Part shown: positions 34,631-44,018 of the stretch, piece after piece
Position numbering within the stretch: position 1 is the stretch's first letter
How the letters are laid out: the number at the start of each line of letters is the position of its first letter
From: Planctomycetota bacterium
GTDB lineage: Bacteria; Planctomycetota; UBA1135; JADKAF01
Length of the DNA stretch: 45,200 nt
Assembly: GCA_016793245.1 (NCBI GenBank)
Contig: JAEUHW010000072.1
Span: 1 to 45,200 of the forward strand
Direction: 5' to 3'
Notes under the pieces: generated by a model
What the model was told of the DNA's origin: nothing
The model's input: only the letters and a program-made list of their open reading frames with translations
Databases searched by the model: none
Made by a program: the position numbers and the translations under genes

Positions 34631-36586
34631 TCAGCGGAGGCGCGCGCCTCCGACGAGGCGACCGTGAGCGGCGCGCGGCGAGCGATCGATCGCGAAGGGA
34701 CCGATCGCGCGGTCGAAGCGCAGCGCGAGCACGCTCTCGGCCGAGGCCTCGGCCACGGCGGGGACGGCGAAGCTCTCACCGACATAGCGCGCGCCGGTGC
34801 TCACGCGCACGCCGCGCACGCGGCCGGCGAGGAAGGAGCTCGGCGCGCCGTCGCCCTGCGGATCGGCGCCGATCCAGAGCGGCAGCTCGTTCGACTTCCG
34901 CTTCCCCCGCGCCGGCGTCCGTCCCACCAGCGCGCCGTCGAGATAGAGGCGCAGCTCTTCGCCGTCGAAGACCCCCGCGAGATGCGCGGGCCGTCCCGTG
35001 GGCACTTGTCCTTCCCGACCTTCGATGGTCGCGTAGCTCCCGCCGAGATGCACGAGGAAGCTCGGCTTCCCGTCGCTCGCGTAGAGGCCGAACTCGGAGC
35101 CTTCGGTCTTCGCGAGCAGCGCGGTGCGTCCCGAGAGCTTCTCGGCTTCGAACCAGAGCTCTGCAGTGAAAGGACCGTCGGGCAGCGCGAGGGCCGAGCT
35201 CTCGACGCGCACGGCGCCGCTCTTCCCGTCGAGCTCGAGCACACCGGTTCCGATCGGGAGCTGCGCCAGCGCTCCGAGCTCGATCGCGATCGGCAGCCGT
35301 TGCTCGGGTAGATCGACGCGCATGTCCGCGCCGAGCCAGCTCGTGCGCACGACGAGCTCCGGCGAGCGGAACTCATTCGCGAAACCATCGCCGGCGCGCT
35401 CGCAAGCGAAGACGAGCTCCGCGCGTTGACCCGGCTCGAGGATGGTCCGCGCGAGGTCGGGCGCGCTGAACCAGCCGCGGCCCCAGACATCGACGAAGGT
35501 CTCGATCTCCACGGGGCGCTTCGAGGGATTCTCGAGCGCGCAGCGGATCTCGCCCTTGGCCGCGCCCTCGGCGTCGAACGCGAGCGCGCCCAGGGCTCGC
35601 GGCAGCGCGTTCCGCAACGCGTCGATCTCCGCCAGGTGCTCCGGCGTGAACGCGCGCGGATCGAGGACGGCGCCGACGGGCACGGTCGCGATCGAAATGC
35701 CGCCGTCGCGCACCGTCACCAGATTGAAGTGATGGAGGTGCCCCGTGCCCGGGATGTCGAAGGGCATCGACGCGCCGACCGAGGCGAGCGTCAGGTATTC
35801 GATGCCGTCGCGCTTCCCCTCATAGCGCATGCGATGGATGTGGCCGGCGAACACCGCCGTCACGTTGCCCGCGCGCTTCATGAGCTCGTGCACGACGTTC
35901 CAGTTCGCCCCCGGATAGCTCGCCTCGATCCAGCGCGGGTGGTGCAGGAACACGAACACGTGGCGCAGCCGCTTCGTCTCCTCCAGCGTGCTCTCGAGCC
36001 ACGCGAGCTGCTGCTCGCCGATCCGGTTCCAGCCGTCGCGGCCGAAGCCCTTCAGGTTCGTGCCCGGCGCGCTCTCGTCGCTGTAGAGCACGACGAAGCC
36101 GCAGTTCTTGTGCTCGAACCAGTACCAGAGCGGCCCGAAGTGCTGCTCGTAGTCGGCCTCGTGATGCCCCGGCGGCGGCTCGCTACCGCGCCAGTAGACA
36201 TCGTGGTTCCCCGGCACCGGGAACCAGGGCATCCCGAGGCGCGCCATGATGGAGCGGTACTCCTCCATCTGCTTCATCCACTGCGGCCGCTCGTTGTAGC
36301 CGTTGATCAGATCGCCGACCGTCATCACGAGATCCGGGGCGACGAGGTTCGTCTCGCGCACCGCGCGCGCCAGCACCTCGACGCCGTTCTCGGGGCCGCC
36401 GGTGCGATCGCCGAAGACCGCGAAGTGGAAGCTCCCCTCCTCGGCGGGCAAGGGCAGGAGGCGCGCGCCTTCCCGCGGGGTCCGGATCGTCCGCTCCTGG
36501 CTCCACGCGAACGGAGCGAGCGCGAGGAGGAGCAAGGTCGAGGCGAAGCGTCGGCGGTCGCTCGAGGCGGCGGGTTGGTGCGGCAT
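34631..36586 (-). CDS. Secreted metallophosphoesterase with LamG-like C-terminal domain
   Basis: The 651-residue protein begins MPHQPAASSDRRRFASTLLL, an Arg-containing signal peptide (Tat-like RRRF), with cleavage near AWSQ. The calcineurin-type domain has FAVFGDRTGG, VGDLINGYNE, VPGNHD, FLHHPRW and AGHIHRM, which supply the two-metal site. The C-terminal ~200 residues resemble a LamG/concanavalin lectin-like domain (ALPDGPFTAELWFEAEKLSG, LRLYLDGALVG). It probably hydrolyses phosphoesters outside the cytoplasm. The ATG at 36586 is preferred over a TTG at 36628 because it gives a better signal peptide. Confidence 0.85.
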   Translation of the reverse strand: MPHQPAASSDRRRFASTLLLLALAPFAWSQERTIRTPREGARLLPLPAEEGSFHFAVFGDRTGGPENGVEVLARAVRETNLVAPDLVMTVGDLINGYNERPQWMKQMEEYRSIMARLGMPWFPVPGNHDVYWRGSEPPPGHHEADYEQHFGPLWYWFEHKNCGFVVLYSDESAPGTNLKGFGRDGWNRIGEQQLAWLESTLEETKRLRHVFVFLHHPRWIEASYPGANWNVVHELMKRAGNVTAVFAGHIHRMRYEGKRDGIEYLTLASVGASMPFDIPGTGHLHHFNLVTVRDGGISIATVPVGAVLDPRAFTPEHLAEIDALRNALPRALGALAFDAEGAAKGEIRCALENPSKRPVEIETFVDVWGRGWFSAPDLARTILEPGQRAELVFACERAGDGFANEFRSPELVVRTSWLGADMRVDLPEQRLPIAIELGALAQLPIGTGVLELDGKSGAVRVESSALALPDGPFTAELWFEAEKLSGRTALLAKTEGSEFGLYASDGKPSFLVHLGGSYATIEGREGQVPTGRPAHLAGVFDGEELRLYLDGALVGRTPARGKRKSNELPLWIGADPQGDGAPSSFLAGRVRGVRVSTGARYVGESFAVPAVAEASAESVLALRFDRAIGPFAIDRSPRAAHGRLVGGARLR

Positions 36587-36687
36587 CTTGGCGCAGAGGC
36601 GGGGCGGGGTTTCGGCGGCGCGCTTCAAGTCGGTGCGCGCGGGCCCTATCGTAGGCGCCTTCCCGTGAACGCGTCGTGAGTTTAGTG

Positions 36688-37572
36688 ATGTCCCAGTCCG
36701 GCCAGCCTCTTCTGGTCAGTCGAGAGGCCCATCCCGGGGTCCGAGGCACGCTGGTGATCGAGATCGGCGGCCGCGGCCTCGCTGCGCGGGTGCGGATCGG
36801 CGACGGGTCGCCCGTGTTGATCGCCGGGCCTTGTGCGGTCGAGTCTCGCGAGCAGACCCTCGCCATCGCGCGCGCCGCTCAAGCCGTCGGCGCGCAGCTC
36901 CTGCGCGGCGGTGCGTGGAAGCCGCGCACCTCGCCGTACTCGTTCCAAGGCCTGGGCTCGCGCGGGCTCGAGATCCTGGCGGAAGCGCGCGCGGAGACCG
37001 GGCTCCCGATCGTGACCGAAGCGCTCGATCCGCGGCACGTGGAAGAGGTCGGGCGCGTCGCCGACGTCGTGCAGATCGGCGCGCGCTCGATGCAGAACTT
37101 CCCCTTGCTCCGCGAAGTGGGGCGCCTCGGGAAACCCGTGCTGCTGAAGCGCGGGCTCGCCGCGACCCTCGAGGAGTGGATCCTCGCCGCGGAGTACATC
37201 GCGGTGGAGGGCAACCTCCAGATCCTCTTCTGCGAACGCGGCGTGCGCACGGTCGCGAGCGGCGAGGTTCCGCAGGGGAACAAGCCGCGCCAGCATCTCG
37301 ACTTGGAGATGATCCCGGCACTCCGCGCGCGCACCCCGTTCCCGATCTTGGTCGATCCGAGCCATGCGATGGCGCGCCACGATCTGGTCGTGCCCGCGGC
37401 GAAGGCGGCGCTGGCCTTCGGCGTCGACGGGCTCATGGTCGAGGTGATGGGCGAGCACAGCGATCGGAAGAGCTTGCTCTCCGATGCGGAGCAGGCGATC
37501 CGGCCCTCGGAGCTCGCCGAGATCGCCGCGGCGTGCGCGGCCGACCCGCACGTGCTCGGCTCGCCGAGCTGA
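36688..37572 (+). CDS. aroF: 3-deoxy-7-phosphoheptulonate (DAHP) synthase, type I beta
   Basis: The 294-residue enzyme has the KDO8P/DAHP synthase barrel: VLIAGPCAVESREQTL, LLRGGAWKPRTSPYSFQGLG, DVVQIGARSMQNFPLLREVG, GKPVLLKRG, and VDPSHAMARHDLVVPAAKAA with the metal-binding His. PRTSPYSFQG marks the AroFbeta/AroAbeta class that condenses PEP and erythrose 4-phosphate, the first step to aromatic amino acids. The short N-terminal segment lacks an ACT or full chorismate mutase domain. ATG 36688 was chosen; a GTG four codons upstream (36676) is also possible. It is divergent from the metallophosphoesterase gene. Confidence 0.93.
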   Translation: MSQSGQPLLVSREAHPGVRGTLVIEIGGRGLAARVRIGDGSPVLIAGPCAVESREQTLAIARAAQAVGAQLLRGGAWKPRTSPYSFQGLGSRGLEILAEARAETGLPIVTEALDPRHVEEVGRVADVVQIGARSMQNFPLLREVGRLGKPVLLKRGLAATLEEWILAAEYIAVEGNLQILFCERGVRTVASGEVPQGNKPRQHLDLEMIPALRARTPFPILVDPSHAMARHDLVVPAAKAALAFGVDGLMVEVMGEHSDRKSLLSDAEQAIRPSELAEIAAACAADPHVLGSPS

Positions 37573-37706
37573 AGCATAGGCGGTCTGCGAAACGCTGACG
37601 GCGTCTCGCCCGACGGAGCTGAACCTACCGATCGTGCGCGTGCCTCGCCGGGGAGGCCGATCTCTCGCGCTCTACCGGTCGCTCGGGAAGCTCTCGGACG
37701 ACGAGC

Positions 37707-40247
37707 TCACTCCGCGCCGAGATAGCGCAGGCGCTCCGCGGGGCTGAGCTCGCGGGCCTTGCTCGCGGCGTCGCGCTGCGGCTCGATCGGCCAGAAGAGC
37801 GCGACACCGCTGCGATCGGCGCTCAGCAAGCGCGAGCCGTCGCGCGTGAACGCGAGCGCGGCGATGGGGGCTTCATGGTTGCGCAGCGTGACCCACTCCT
37901 CGCCTCCCGGCAGGCGCAGCACCTGCACGCGGCCGTCCTCGAGGCCGAGAGCGAGATGCTCGCTCGCGAGCGCCAGCGCGGCGATCGCGGAGCCGCAGCG
38001 CGCGAGTTCGCGCTCGGCATCGGCACCGCGCGCGGGCAGATAGGTCGCGCGCCCATCGGCGAAGACGCGCACGAGCGCCGCGCCGTCCGGCGTGAAACGC
38101 ATCGCGACGACGCCGGTGCTCGGGCTCGACTCGCGCTCCAAGCGCGCGCCGTCGAGCGTCCAGCAGCGCGCGACGCCGGCCAAGTCGAGCGTCGCGAGCT
38201 GCGTTCCGTTGGCGTCGAAGTCGAGCGCCGTGATCGCCGCGTTGCCGGCGAGAGGAGCCGCCGCCAAGCCGCTGTTCAGGTCCCAGAGCTGGGTCGCGCC
38301 GTCCTGCTGACCGATGGCGAGGCGCTTCCCGTCCGGCGCCCAGCAGAGCGCCGTCGGCGCGCTCGGGAGCGGTGCCACCGAGGCGAGGAGCTGACCGTTC
38401 TTCGCGTTCCAGGCGCGGAGCGCGCCGTCCTTGCCGATCGTGACCAAGCGCGTGCCCGAGGGATCGAAGCGGGCGCTCCGGAAGCTGCCGCGGCCTTCGT
38501 CGAGCGCGAGGAGGGGCGCGCCATCGGCGGCGTTCCATAGCTTCACGTCGCCGGCCAGGCCGACGGTCGCGATGCGCTCGCCGTCCGAGGCGAGCGTCGC
38601 GTTGGCGATGGGGCTCAGCTCGAAGAGGCGCGCGGCGGCGGCATCGAGCGGCGTGCGCGCGAGCTCGGCCGTCCCTTCTTCGCCGACGAGCAGCGCGTGC
38701 GCGCCGGCGGCGTCGAGCTCGGCGCGCTTCAGCGCGCCATCCTCGAAGCGCGGCAGCGCGAACGCTCCCGTCGCCTCGAGCGCGAGCAGCAGCGTGTCGG
38801 CCGCGAGCGGTCCCGGGGACCGGCGCGAACCTTCGAGCGCGAGCGCCACCGCCAGCGGCGGCTCGCTCGCGAGGGCGTGGCTCGCGTGCGCGAGGAGGCG
38901 GAGTCCCGCCCCCTGCTCTTCGATCGCGCGCTCGCGCTGCACGAGGCGATCCGAGGCCTCGCGCGCGGTGCGGCGCGCCGAGGCGAGCTCTTCTTCCAGG
39001 CGCTGCATGCGCGCGGCGCCGGCCTCGACCGACGCGTTGAGCTCGCTCGCGCGCGTCTCGCGCCGCGCGAGCTCGGCTTCCGCTCGCGCGACCTTGGCCT
39101 CGGCGGCGGCGAGCTCCATCGCGGCGGCCGCTTTCTGCTCCGTCGCGCGAGCGGTCTCGGCGGCGATCTGCTGCTCCAAGCTCTTCGCGCGCTCGGCTTG
39201 CTTCGCGCTCTCCGCGGCGGCGAGCTCGCTCTGCTGCTTCGCGGCGGCGAGGTCGGCGGCCGCGCTCGTGCTCAGGGCGGCGTGGCGCGACTGCAGCTCG
39301 ATCATCTGCTTCTCGATCGCGACGCGCTGCGCGACGGAGTCGTTCACGCTCGCCGCGAGCTCTTCTCCGCGACCGCGCAGGCGCGCGACCTCGGCCTCGA
39401 GCTCGCGCACGCGCGTCTGCGCGCTCTCGAGCGTGGACTGCGTCTGCGTCAGCGTGCTCTGCAGGTTGGCGGCGCGCGCCTGCTCGGTGCGGAGCTGCCC
39501 CTCGAGCTCGGTGCCGCGCTGGCGCGCGGCGCTCTCGGCGTTCTTCGCCGCGGTCTCCGCCGCGCGCGCGACGGCCGTCTCTTCGCGCGCGGCGCGCGTC
39601 GCGGTCTCGGCGGCGGCGCGCCCGGTCTCGGCGGTGGCGCGCAGCTGCTCGGCGCTCGCGGCGCGCTCGCGCGCGACGCGCTCGGCTTCCTCGGCGCTCT
39701 TCTGCGCGGCGCGCGCTTCCTCGGCGCTGCGGAGCGCGGCGTCCTTCGCCGCGACCGCTTCCTCGCTGAGCCGGCGGGAGACGGTAGCCGCTTCGGTCGC
39801 GCCGACGCTCTCCGCTTCGCTGCGCTCGGCGCGCGCGATGGCGGCGGCGCGCTCTTGCTCGGCCTGCGCGCGCAGCGCGGCTTCGCTCGCGGCCTTCTGC
39901 TCCGCGGCGGTCGCGCGCGCCGCTTCTTGCGCGCCGAGCGCTTGTGCGGTGGCGAGCTCGGCGCCGAGGGCTTGCAGGCGCTGATCGCGCGCGGCGAGAT
40001 CCTGCTCGAGCTGGGCCTTCTGGAGGCGCAGGTCGCGCGCTTGGATCTTCGCGCCATCGAGCTCGACGCCGCGCTCCTTCAGTTGGTCGCGCAGGGTGTT
40101 CGCTTCGGCGCCGGCGCGATTGGCGCGCTCGCGCTCCTGGTTCAGGTCATCGACGGAGGGACCGCAGCCGGCGATCAGCGACAGCGCGGCGAGAGCCGCG
40201 CCGAGGGCCGAGGATCGGCGCACAACAGAGACGAGAGATCGAGTCAT
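37707..40247 (-). CDS. Lipoprotein with long coiled coil and WD40 repeats
   Basis: The 846-residue protein has a lipoprotein signal ending LSLIAGC. A very long Ala/Glu/Arg-rich coiled coil follows (about residues 35-460, e.g. LEQQIAAETARATEQKAAAA). The C-terminal part carries beta-propeller (WD40-like) repeats: IATVGLAGDVKLWNAADGAP, LVTIGKDGALRAWNAKNGQL, LAIGQQDGATQLWDLNSGLA, and the last LLSADRSGVALFWPIEP. The layout suggests an envelope scaffold holding a propeller away from the membrane. The ATG at 40247 is the start that gives a proper lipobox; an earlier in-frame start is less likely. The function is unknown. Confidence 0.82.
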   Translation of the reverse strand: MTRSLVSVVRRSSALGAALAALSLIAGCGPSVDDLNQERERANRAGAEANTLRDQLKERGVELDGAKIQARDLRLQKAQLEQDLAARDQRLQALGAELATAQALGAQEAARATAAEQKAASEAALRAQAEQERAAAIARAERSEAESVGATEAATVSRRLSEEAVAAKDAALRSAEEARAAQKSAEEAERVARERAASAEQLRATAETGRAAAETATRAAREETAVARAAETAAKNAESAARQRGTELEGQLRTEQARAANLQSTLTQTQSTLESAQTRVRELEAEVARLRGRGEELAASVNDSVAQRVAIEKQMIELQSRHAALSTSAAADLAAAKQQSELAAAESAKQAERAKSLEQQIAAETARATEQKAAAAMELAAAEAKVARAEAELARRETRASELNASVEAGAARMQRLEEELASARRTAREASDRLVQRERAIEEQGAGLRLLAHASHALASEPPLAVALALEGSRRSPGPLAADTLLLALEATGAFALPRFEDGALKRAELDAAGAHALLVGEEGTAELARTPLDAAAARLFELSPIANATLASDGERIATVGLAGDVKLWNAADGAPLLALDEGRGSFRSARFDPSGTRLVTIGKDGALRAWNAKNGQLLASVAPLPSAPTALCWAPDGKRLAIGQQDGATQLWDLNSGLAAAPLAGNAAITALDFDANGTQLATLDLAGVARCWTLDGARLERESSPSTGVVAMRFTPDGAALVRVFADGRATYLPARGADAERELARCGSAIAALALASEHLALGLEDGRVQVLRLPGGEEWVTLRNHEAPIAALAFTRDGSRLLSADRSGVALFWPIEPQRDAASKARELSPAERLRYLGAE

Positions 40248-40385
40248 CGCGAGCGTTCTCGAACGGGACCGGACGGCGCGTGAGCGGAGCACGCGAGCGC
40301 AGGTTCGCACAGCCGTCGCGCGCTGGCCAGATGCGGCATCGAGAAGCGCTGCGCACGGCGCGCACGCGTCGGCGCAATCGGTGCG

Positions 40386-41138
40386 CTACTTGCGCGTCAG
40401 CAGCGCGCGTCGCGCGCGCGCCGGCAACAAGCGGAAGCTCTTCGCCACCCACGTGTAGGGCCAGCAGAAGTCGATCTGCGGACGACCGGCGAAGACGCCG
40501 CGGAGGATGCGCTCCGCCGCGCGCTCGGGACTCCAGGTGAACGGCAGCGGACGCGGCGTCTTCAGCATCGCGGTGTCGACGGGTCCGGGATGCACGAGCA
40601 CGAAGCGTTGCTGTTCTGCCGCGTGGCTGAGCGCCAGCGACTCGAAGGTCGAGGAGAGCGCGGCCTTCGATGCGCCGTAGGCGCTGGCACCCGCGCTCGA
40701 GAAGAACGCCATCAGCGAGGAGACCGCGACGAAGGTGCGCGGCACCTGCGGCTCGAGCCAGGCCTCGACCCAGCGCAGCGGGCCGAAGTAGTTCACCTCG
40801 AAGACGGCGCGGTGGCCGCGGACGGAGGTCTCGGAGTAGTCCTCGAGGCGTCCGATCCCGGCGTTCAGGATCAGCAGCTCGGGCGGCAGGCCGCGCGAGC
40901 GGAGCTCGTTCGAGAGCGCGTTCACTTCTTCCGAGCTCGCCGTGTCGCAGACGCGCAGATGCAAGCGCGCGGCGCCGGCGCTCGCGCGCAGGTCCTCGAG
41001 CAGCGCGCCGCGGCGGGCGACGGCGATCACCTCGCAGCCGCGCGCGAGGAGCTGGCGCGCGAGGCAGCGCCCGATGCCGCTCGAGGCGCCGACGACGAGG
41101 GTGCGAGGGGTGGGAGAGAGCTTGGGTTGCGGCGACAT
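40386..41138 (-). CDS. Short-chain dehydrogenase/reductase
   Basis: The 250-residue protein has the classical SDR motifs: TLVVGASSGIGRCLARQLLA (cofactor binding), LILNAGIG, and the catalytic YGASK preceded by FVAVSSLMAF. Arg residues after the second strand (VARRG) favour NADP(H). Its substrate is unknown. The C-terminal 40 residues are basic (FRLLPARARRALLTRK) and contain an aromatic segment typical of membrane-associated lipid SDRs. The ATG at 41138 gives MSPQPKLSPTPRT. It lies upstream of the WD40 lipoprotein gene with a 138-bp gap. Confidence 0.9.
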   Translation of the reverse strand: MSPQPKLSPTPRTLVVGASSGIGRCLARQLLARGCEVIAVARRGALLEDLRASAGAARLHLRVCDTASSEEVNALSNELRSRGLPPELLILNAGIGRLEDYSETSVRGHRAVFEVNYFGPLRWVEAWLEPQVPRTFVAVSSLMAFFSSAGASAYGASKAALSSTFESLALSHAAEQQRFVLVHPGPVDTAMLKTPRPLPFTWSPERAAERILRGVFAGRPQIDFCWPYTWVAKSFRLLPARARRALLTRK

Positions 41139-41212
41139 CGAAGGTACGTAGACTCCGCGTGCGGAACGAGCGCAGGTCAGCCCGCGGCCAAGGTAGCGCG
41201 CGTCCGTCGGGA

Positions 41213-42943
41213 ATGCCCATGACGCACTGCGACCTCGCGACGCTCGGCAGGAACGCACGCCCCTGCGCGGCGACCTTCGGAATCTTCGCGCTCCTCCTTC
41301 CCTTCCTTCCGACGGCCGCGCTCGCGCAGGAGGTCGCGGCCGCCTTGCCGGAGCCGGGCGCCTCGGGCGGAGCGCTGCTCGCCGAGCAGGCTTGCTACGA
41401 CGTCGAGCGCTACGAGCTCGCGCTGCGCGTCGATCCCGCGCAGAAGCAGATCCGCGGGCGGCTCGTGCTGCGCGCGACGCTGGTCGAGCCGGCGCGGTGG
41501 ATCGCGCTCGACCTCGATCACCCGCTGGCCGTCGAGGCCGTGACCGAGGTCGGGGAGGACGGCAAGGAAGGAGCTGCGCTCGCGCACGAGCGCGACGGCG
41601 GGCGCTTCCGCGTGGACCTCGGCGCCGAGCGCGAGGCGGGCAGCAAGCTCGTGCTGGCGGTGCGCTACGGCGGTTCACCGCGCGTCTCGCCGAACCCGCC
41701 GTGGAAGGGCGGGTTCACCTGGGCGCAGACGCCGAGCGGTGAGCCGTGGATCGCGACCTCGTGCCAAGGCGAAGGCGCAGACCTCTGGTGGCCGTGCAAG
41801 GATCATCCCTCCGACAAGCCGCAGGCGATGACGCTCGCGATCACGCTGCCGAAGGGGCTCCTCTGCGCCTCGAACGGCGTCCTGCGCTCCGACGTGCCGG
41901 CCGAGGAGGGCTGGCACACGCAGACCTGGAGCTTGGAGCTCCCGTTCTCGAACTACGGCATCGCGCTCAACATCGCGCCCTACGAGGTCCTGGAGACGAC
42001 CTACGAGAGCGTCGCGGGCGAGAAGATGCCGGTCTACTTCTGGTGCCTGCCGGAGAGCCGCGCGAAGGCGGAGAAGATCCTGCCCGAGTTCGTCTCGCAT
42101 CTCCGCTTCTACGAGGAGCTGCTCGGACCGTATCCGTTCCGCGCGGCGAAGTACGGCATCGCCGAGACGCCGCACCTCGGGATGGAGCACCAGACGATCA
42201 TCGCGTACGGCAATCAGTTCCGGCGCTCGCCGCTGAAGTACGACTGGCTGCACCATCACGAGCTCGCGCACGAGTGGTGGGGGAACCTCGTCACCTGCCG
42301 CGACTGGAAGGACATGTGGATCCACGAGGGCTTCGGGACCTACATGCAGGCGCTCTATCTCGAGAAGACGCTCGGTGAGGAGGCGTATCGCCAGCAGATG
42401 CGCTCGCAGAGCCGCCACGGCAATCGCCGGCCGATCGCGCCCCGCGTCTCGCGCGACTCGAAGCAGATCTACTTCGGCGACGACGGGGGACCCAGCGACA
42501 ACGACATCTACTACAAGGGCTCCTGGGTGCTGCACACGCTGCGCTATCTGATCGGCGACGAGGTCTTCTTCCGCTCGCTACGCGAGTTCTGCTATCCCGA
42601 CGAAGCCGCGCGGCGCGCGACGGACGGCTCGTGCGTGCGGCTCGTGGATACGGAGGACTACATCGCGTTGGTGGAGCGCCTGGCAGGGAAGGAGCTCGAC
42701 TGGTTCTTCGAGGTCTACCTGCGCCAGCCGAAGCTGCCCGAGCTCGTGGTGGAGCGCGAAGGGCAACGCGTGAAGCTCCGCTGGAAGGTGCCGGGGGAGC
42801 TCGCGTTCCCGATGCCGCTCCCGGTGAGGATCGGCGCGGAGCTCCGGCGCGTGGAGATCGGGCCCGAGGGGGCCAGCCTGGAGCTCCCGGCGGGCGCGGA
42901 GATCGAGCTCGACCCTCACACTTCCGTCTTGCGCGCCCGCTGA
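41213..42943 (+). CDS. M1-family aminopeptidase, exported
   Basis: The 576-residue protein has a signal peptide (FGIFALLLPFLPTAALAQ) and the M1 fold. The zinc-binding motif is HELAHEWWGNL with the second Glu in MWIHEGFGTYM (HExxHx18E). The exopeptidase segment is LGMEHQTIIAYG (usual GxMEN, here GMEHQ). A catalytic Tyr probably lies in NDIYYKGSWVLHTLRYLIGD. It lacks the large C-terminal domain of aminopeptidase N, consistent with the short form found in many bacteria. It should trim peptides in the periplasm. Two ATGs (41213 and 41219) are in frame. Either could be the start. Confidence 0.92.
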   Translation: MPMTHCDLATLGRNARPCAATFGIFALLLPFLPTAALAQEVAAALPEPGASGGALLAEQACYDVERYELALRVDPAQKQIRGRLVLRATLVEPARWIALDLDHPLAVEAVTEVGEDGKEGAALAHERDGGRFRVDLGAEREAGSKLVLAVRYGGSPRVSPNPPWKGGFTWAQTPSGEPWIATSCQGEGADLWWPCKDHPSDKPQAMTLAITLPKGLLCASNGVLRSDVPAEEGWHTQTWSLELPFSNYGIALNIAPYEVLETTYESVAGEKMPVYFWCLPESRAKAEKILPEFVSHLRFYEELLGPYPFRAAKYGIAETPHLGMEHQTIIAYGNQFRRSPLKYDWLHHHELAHEWWGNLVTCRDWKDMWIHEGFGTYMQALYLEKTLGEEAYRQQMRSQSRHGNRRPIAPRVSRDSKQIYFGDDGGPSDNDIYYKGSWVLHTLRYLIGDEVFFRSLREFCYPDEAARRATDGSCVRLVDTEDYIALVERLAGKELDWFFEVYLRQPKLPELVVEREGQRVKLRWKVPGELAFPMPLPVRIGAELRRVEIGPEGASLELPAGAEIELDPHTSVLRAR

Positions 42944-43016
42944 CGGCCGATTCTCCTCGTTGCGTCTTCGTAACGGCGCTCCGCTCCTGGAGCGCCCACT
43001 CCAGCCCTCGAGATCC

Positions 43017-44018
43017 ATGTTCCTCGCTCTCCATCGTCTGCTCGGCGCGGCCGCCGCGCTGCTCGCGACCAGCGCTCTGCCGGCGCTGGCGCAGGTCGTC
43101 ATCAACGAAGTCCACTACGACGCGCCCGGCACAGATGAGGGCTTCGTGTTCGTCGAGCTCTACGGGCCGCTGAACGCCGACCTCTCGGGCTGGCGGATCC
43201 AGGGCGTCGAAGGCACCGGCGCGGGCGCGGGTACGAACAACGCGGAGAGCTTCGTCTTCCCGCCCGGCACCGTGATCGGCGCCAACGGCCGGAACTTCGT
43301 CGTGGTCGCCGACGGCGTGAACACCAGCACCACGCTCACCAACGTGCCGTTCGCGGACTTCATCGTCGCCGACATGGATCTCGAGAACGGCCCGGACGGC
43401 GTCCAGCTCTTCAACGCGCAGAACCAGCGCGTCGACGCCATGGCCTACGGCGCCGTCGTGTCGCCGATCGGCGAAGGCAATCCGGTGCGCAACGTCTTCG
43501 CGCCGCTCTCCCTGCAGCGCTGCGGTGCGGGCCGCGACAGCGGCGACAACCTGATCGACTTCACGCCCGCGCTGCCGACGCCCGGCACCGATCCGGTGCA
43601 CTGCGCCGGCATCGAATGGGTGAACTTGGGCTTCGGCAACAACCCGCGCATCCTGAACGGCGATCGCGTGGGCCTCGACTTCTGGTTCTCGAACGGCGCC
43701 GGAAGGCCTTACATCGTGCTCATGGCCTTCACCGACCCCGCCCTCGTCCCGCCTCCGCCGCCGCTCCCCGTCTACGACTTGCTCACCGCGTTCTCGCTCG
43801 AAGCGACCAACCTGCCGCCCTTCATCGCCTGGTCCGGCATCCTGGGCGCGCGCGGCGAGAAGGAAGGCGCCTGCCGCTTCGATCTCGGCGTACCGCCCAA
43901 CTTCCCCCTCACGACGACCATCCCCTCACCCCTCCCGATGTACGTCGGCGCCGTCGCGCTCGACGGCAACGGCGTCCTCTTCGGCACCAATTACGTAACG
44001 CTGACGATCCGGCCCTGA
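43017..44018 (+). CDS. Secreted lamin-tail-domain protein
   Basis: The 333-residue product has a signal peptide (MFLALHRLLGAAAALLATSA, cleavage after ALAQ) and a lamin-tail domain at about 24-170: VVINEVHYDAPGTDEGFVFV, ELYGPLNADLSGWRI, FVFPPGTVIGANGRNFVVVA and FNAQNQRVDAMAYG. The C-terminal ~150 residues are beta-rich and contain two Cys-bearing segments but no known domain. Lamin-tail domains in bacteria are usually on exported proteins, sometimes next to nucleases; none is seen here. The ATG at 43017 follows the aminopeptidase stop by 73 bp. Confidence 0.85.
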   Translation: MFLALHRLLGAAAALLATSALPALAQVVINEVHYDAPGTDEGFVFVELYGPLNADLSGWRIQGVEGTGAGAGTNNAESFVFPPGTVIGANGRNFVVVADGVNTSTTLTNVPFADFIVADMDLENGPDGVQLFNAQNQRVDAMAYGAVVSPIGEGNPVRNVFAPLSLQRCGAGRDSGDNLIDFTPALPTPGTDPVHCAGIEWVNLGFGNNPRILNGDRVGLDFWFSNGAGRPYIVLMAFTDPALVPPPPPLPVYDLLTAFSLEATNLPPFIAWSGILGARGEKEGACRFDLGVPPNFPLTTTIPSPLPMYVGAVALDGNGVLFGTNYVTLTIRP

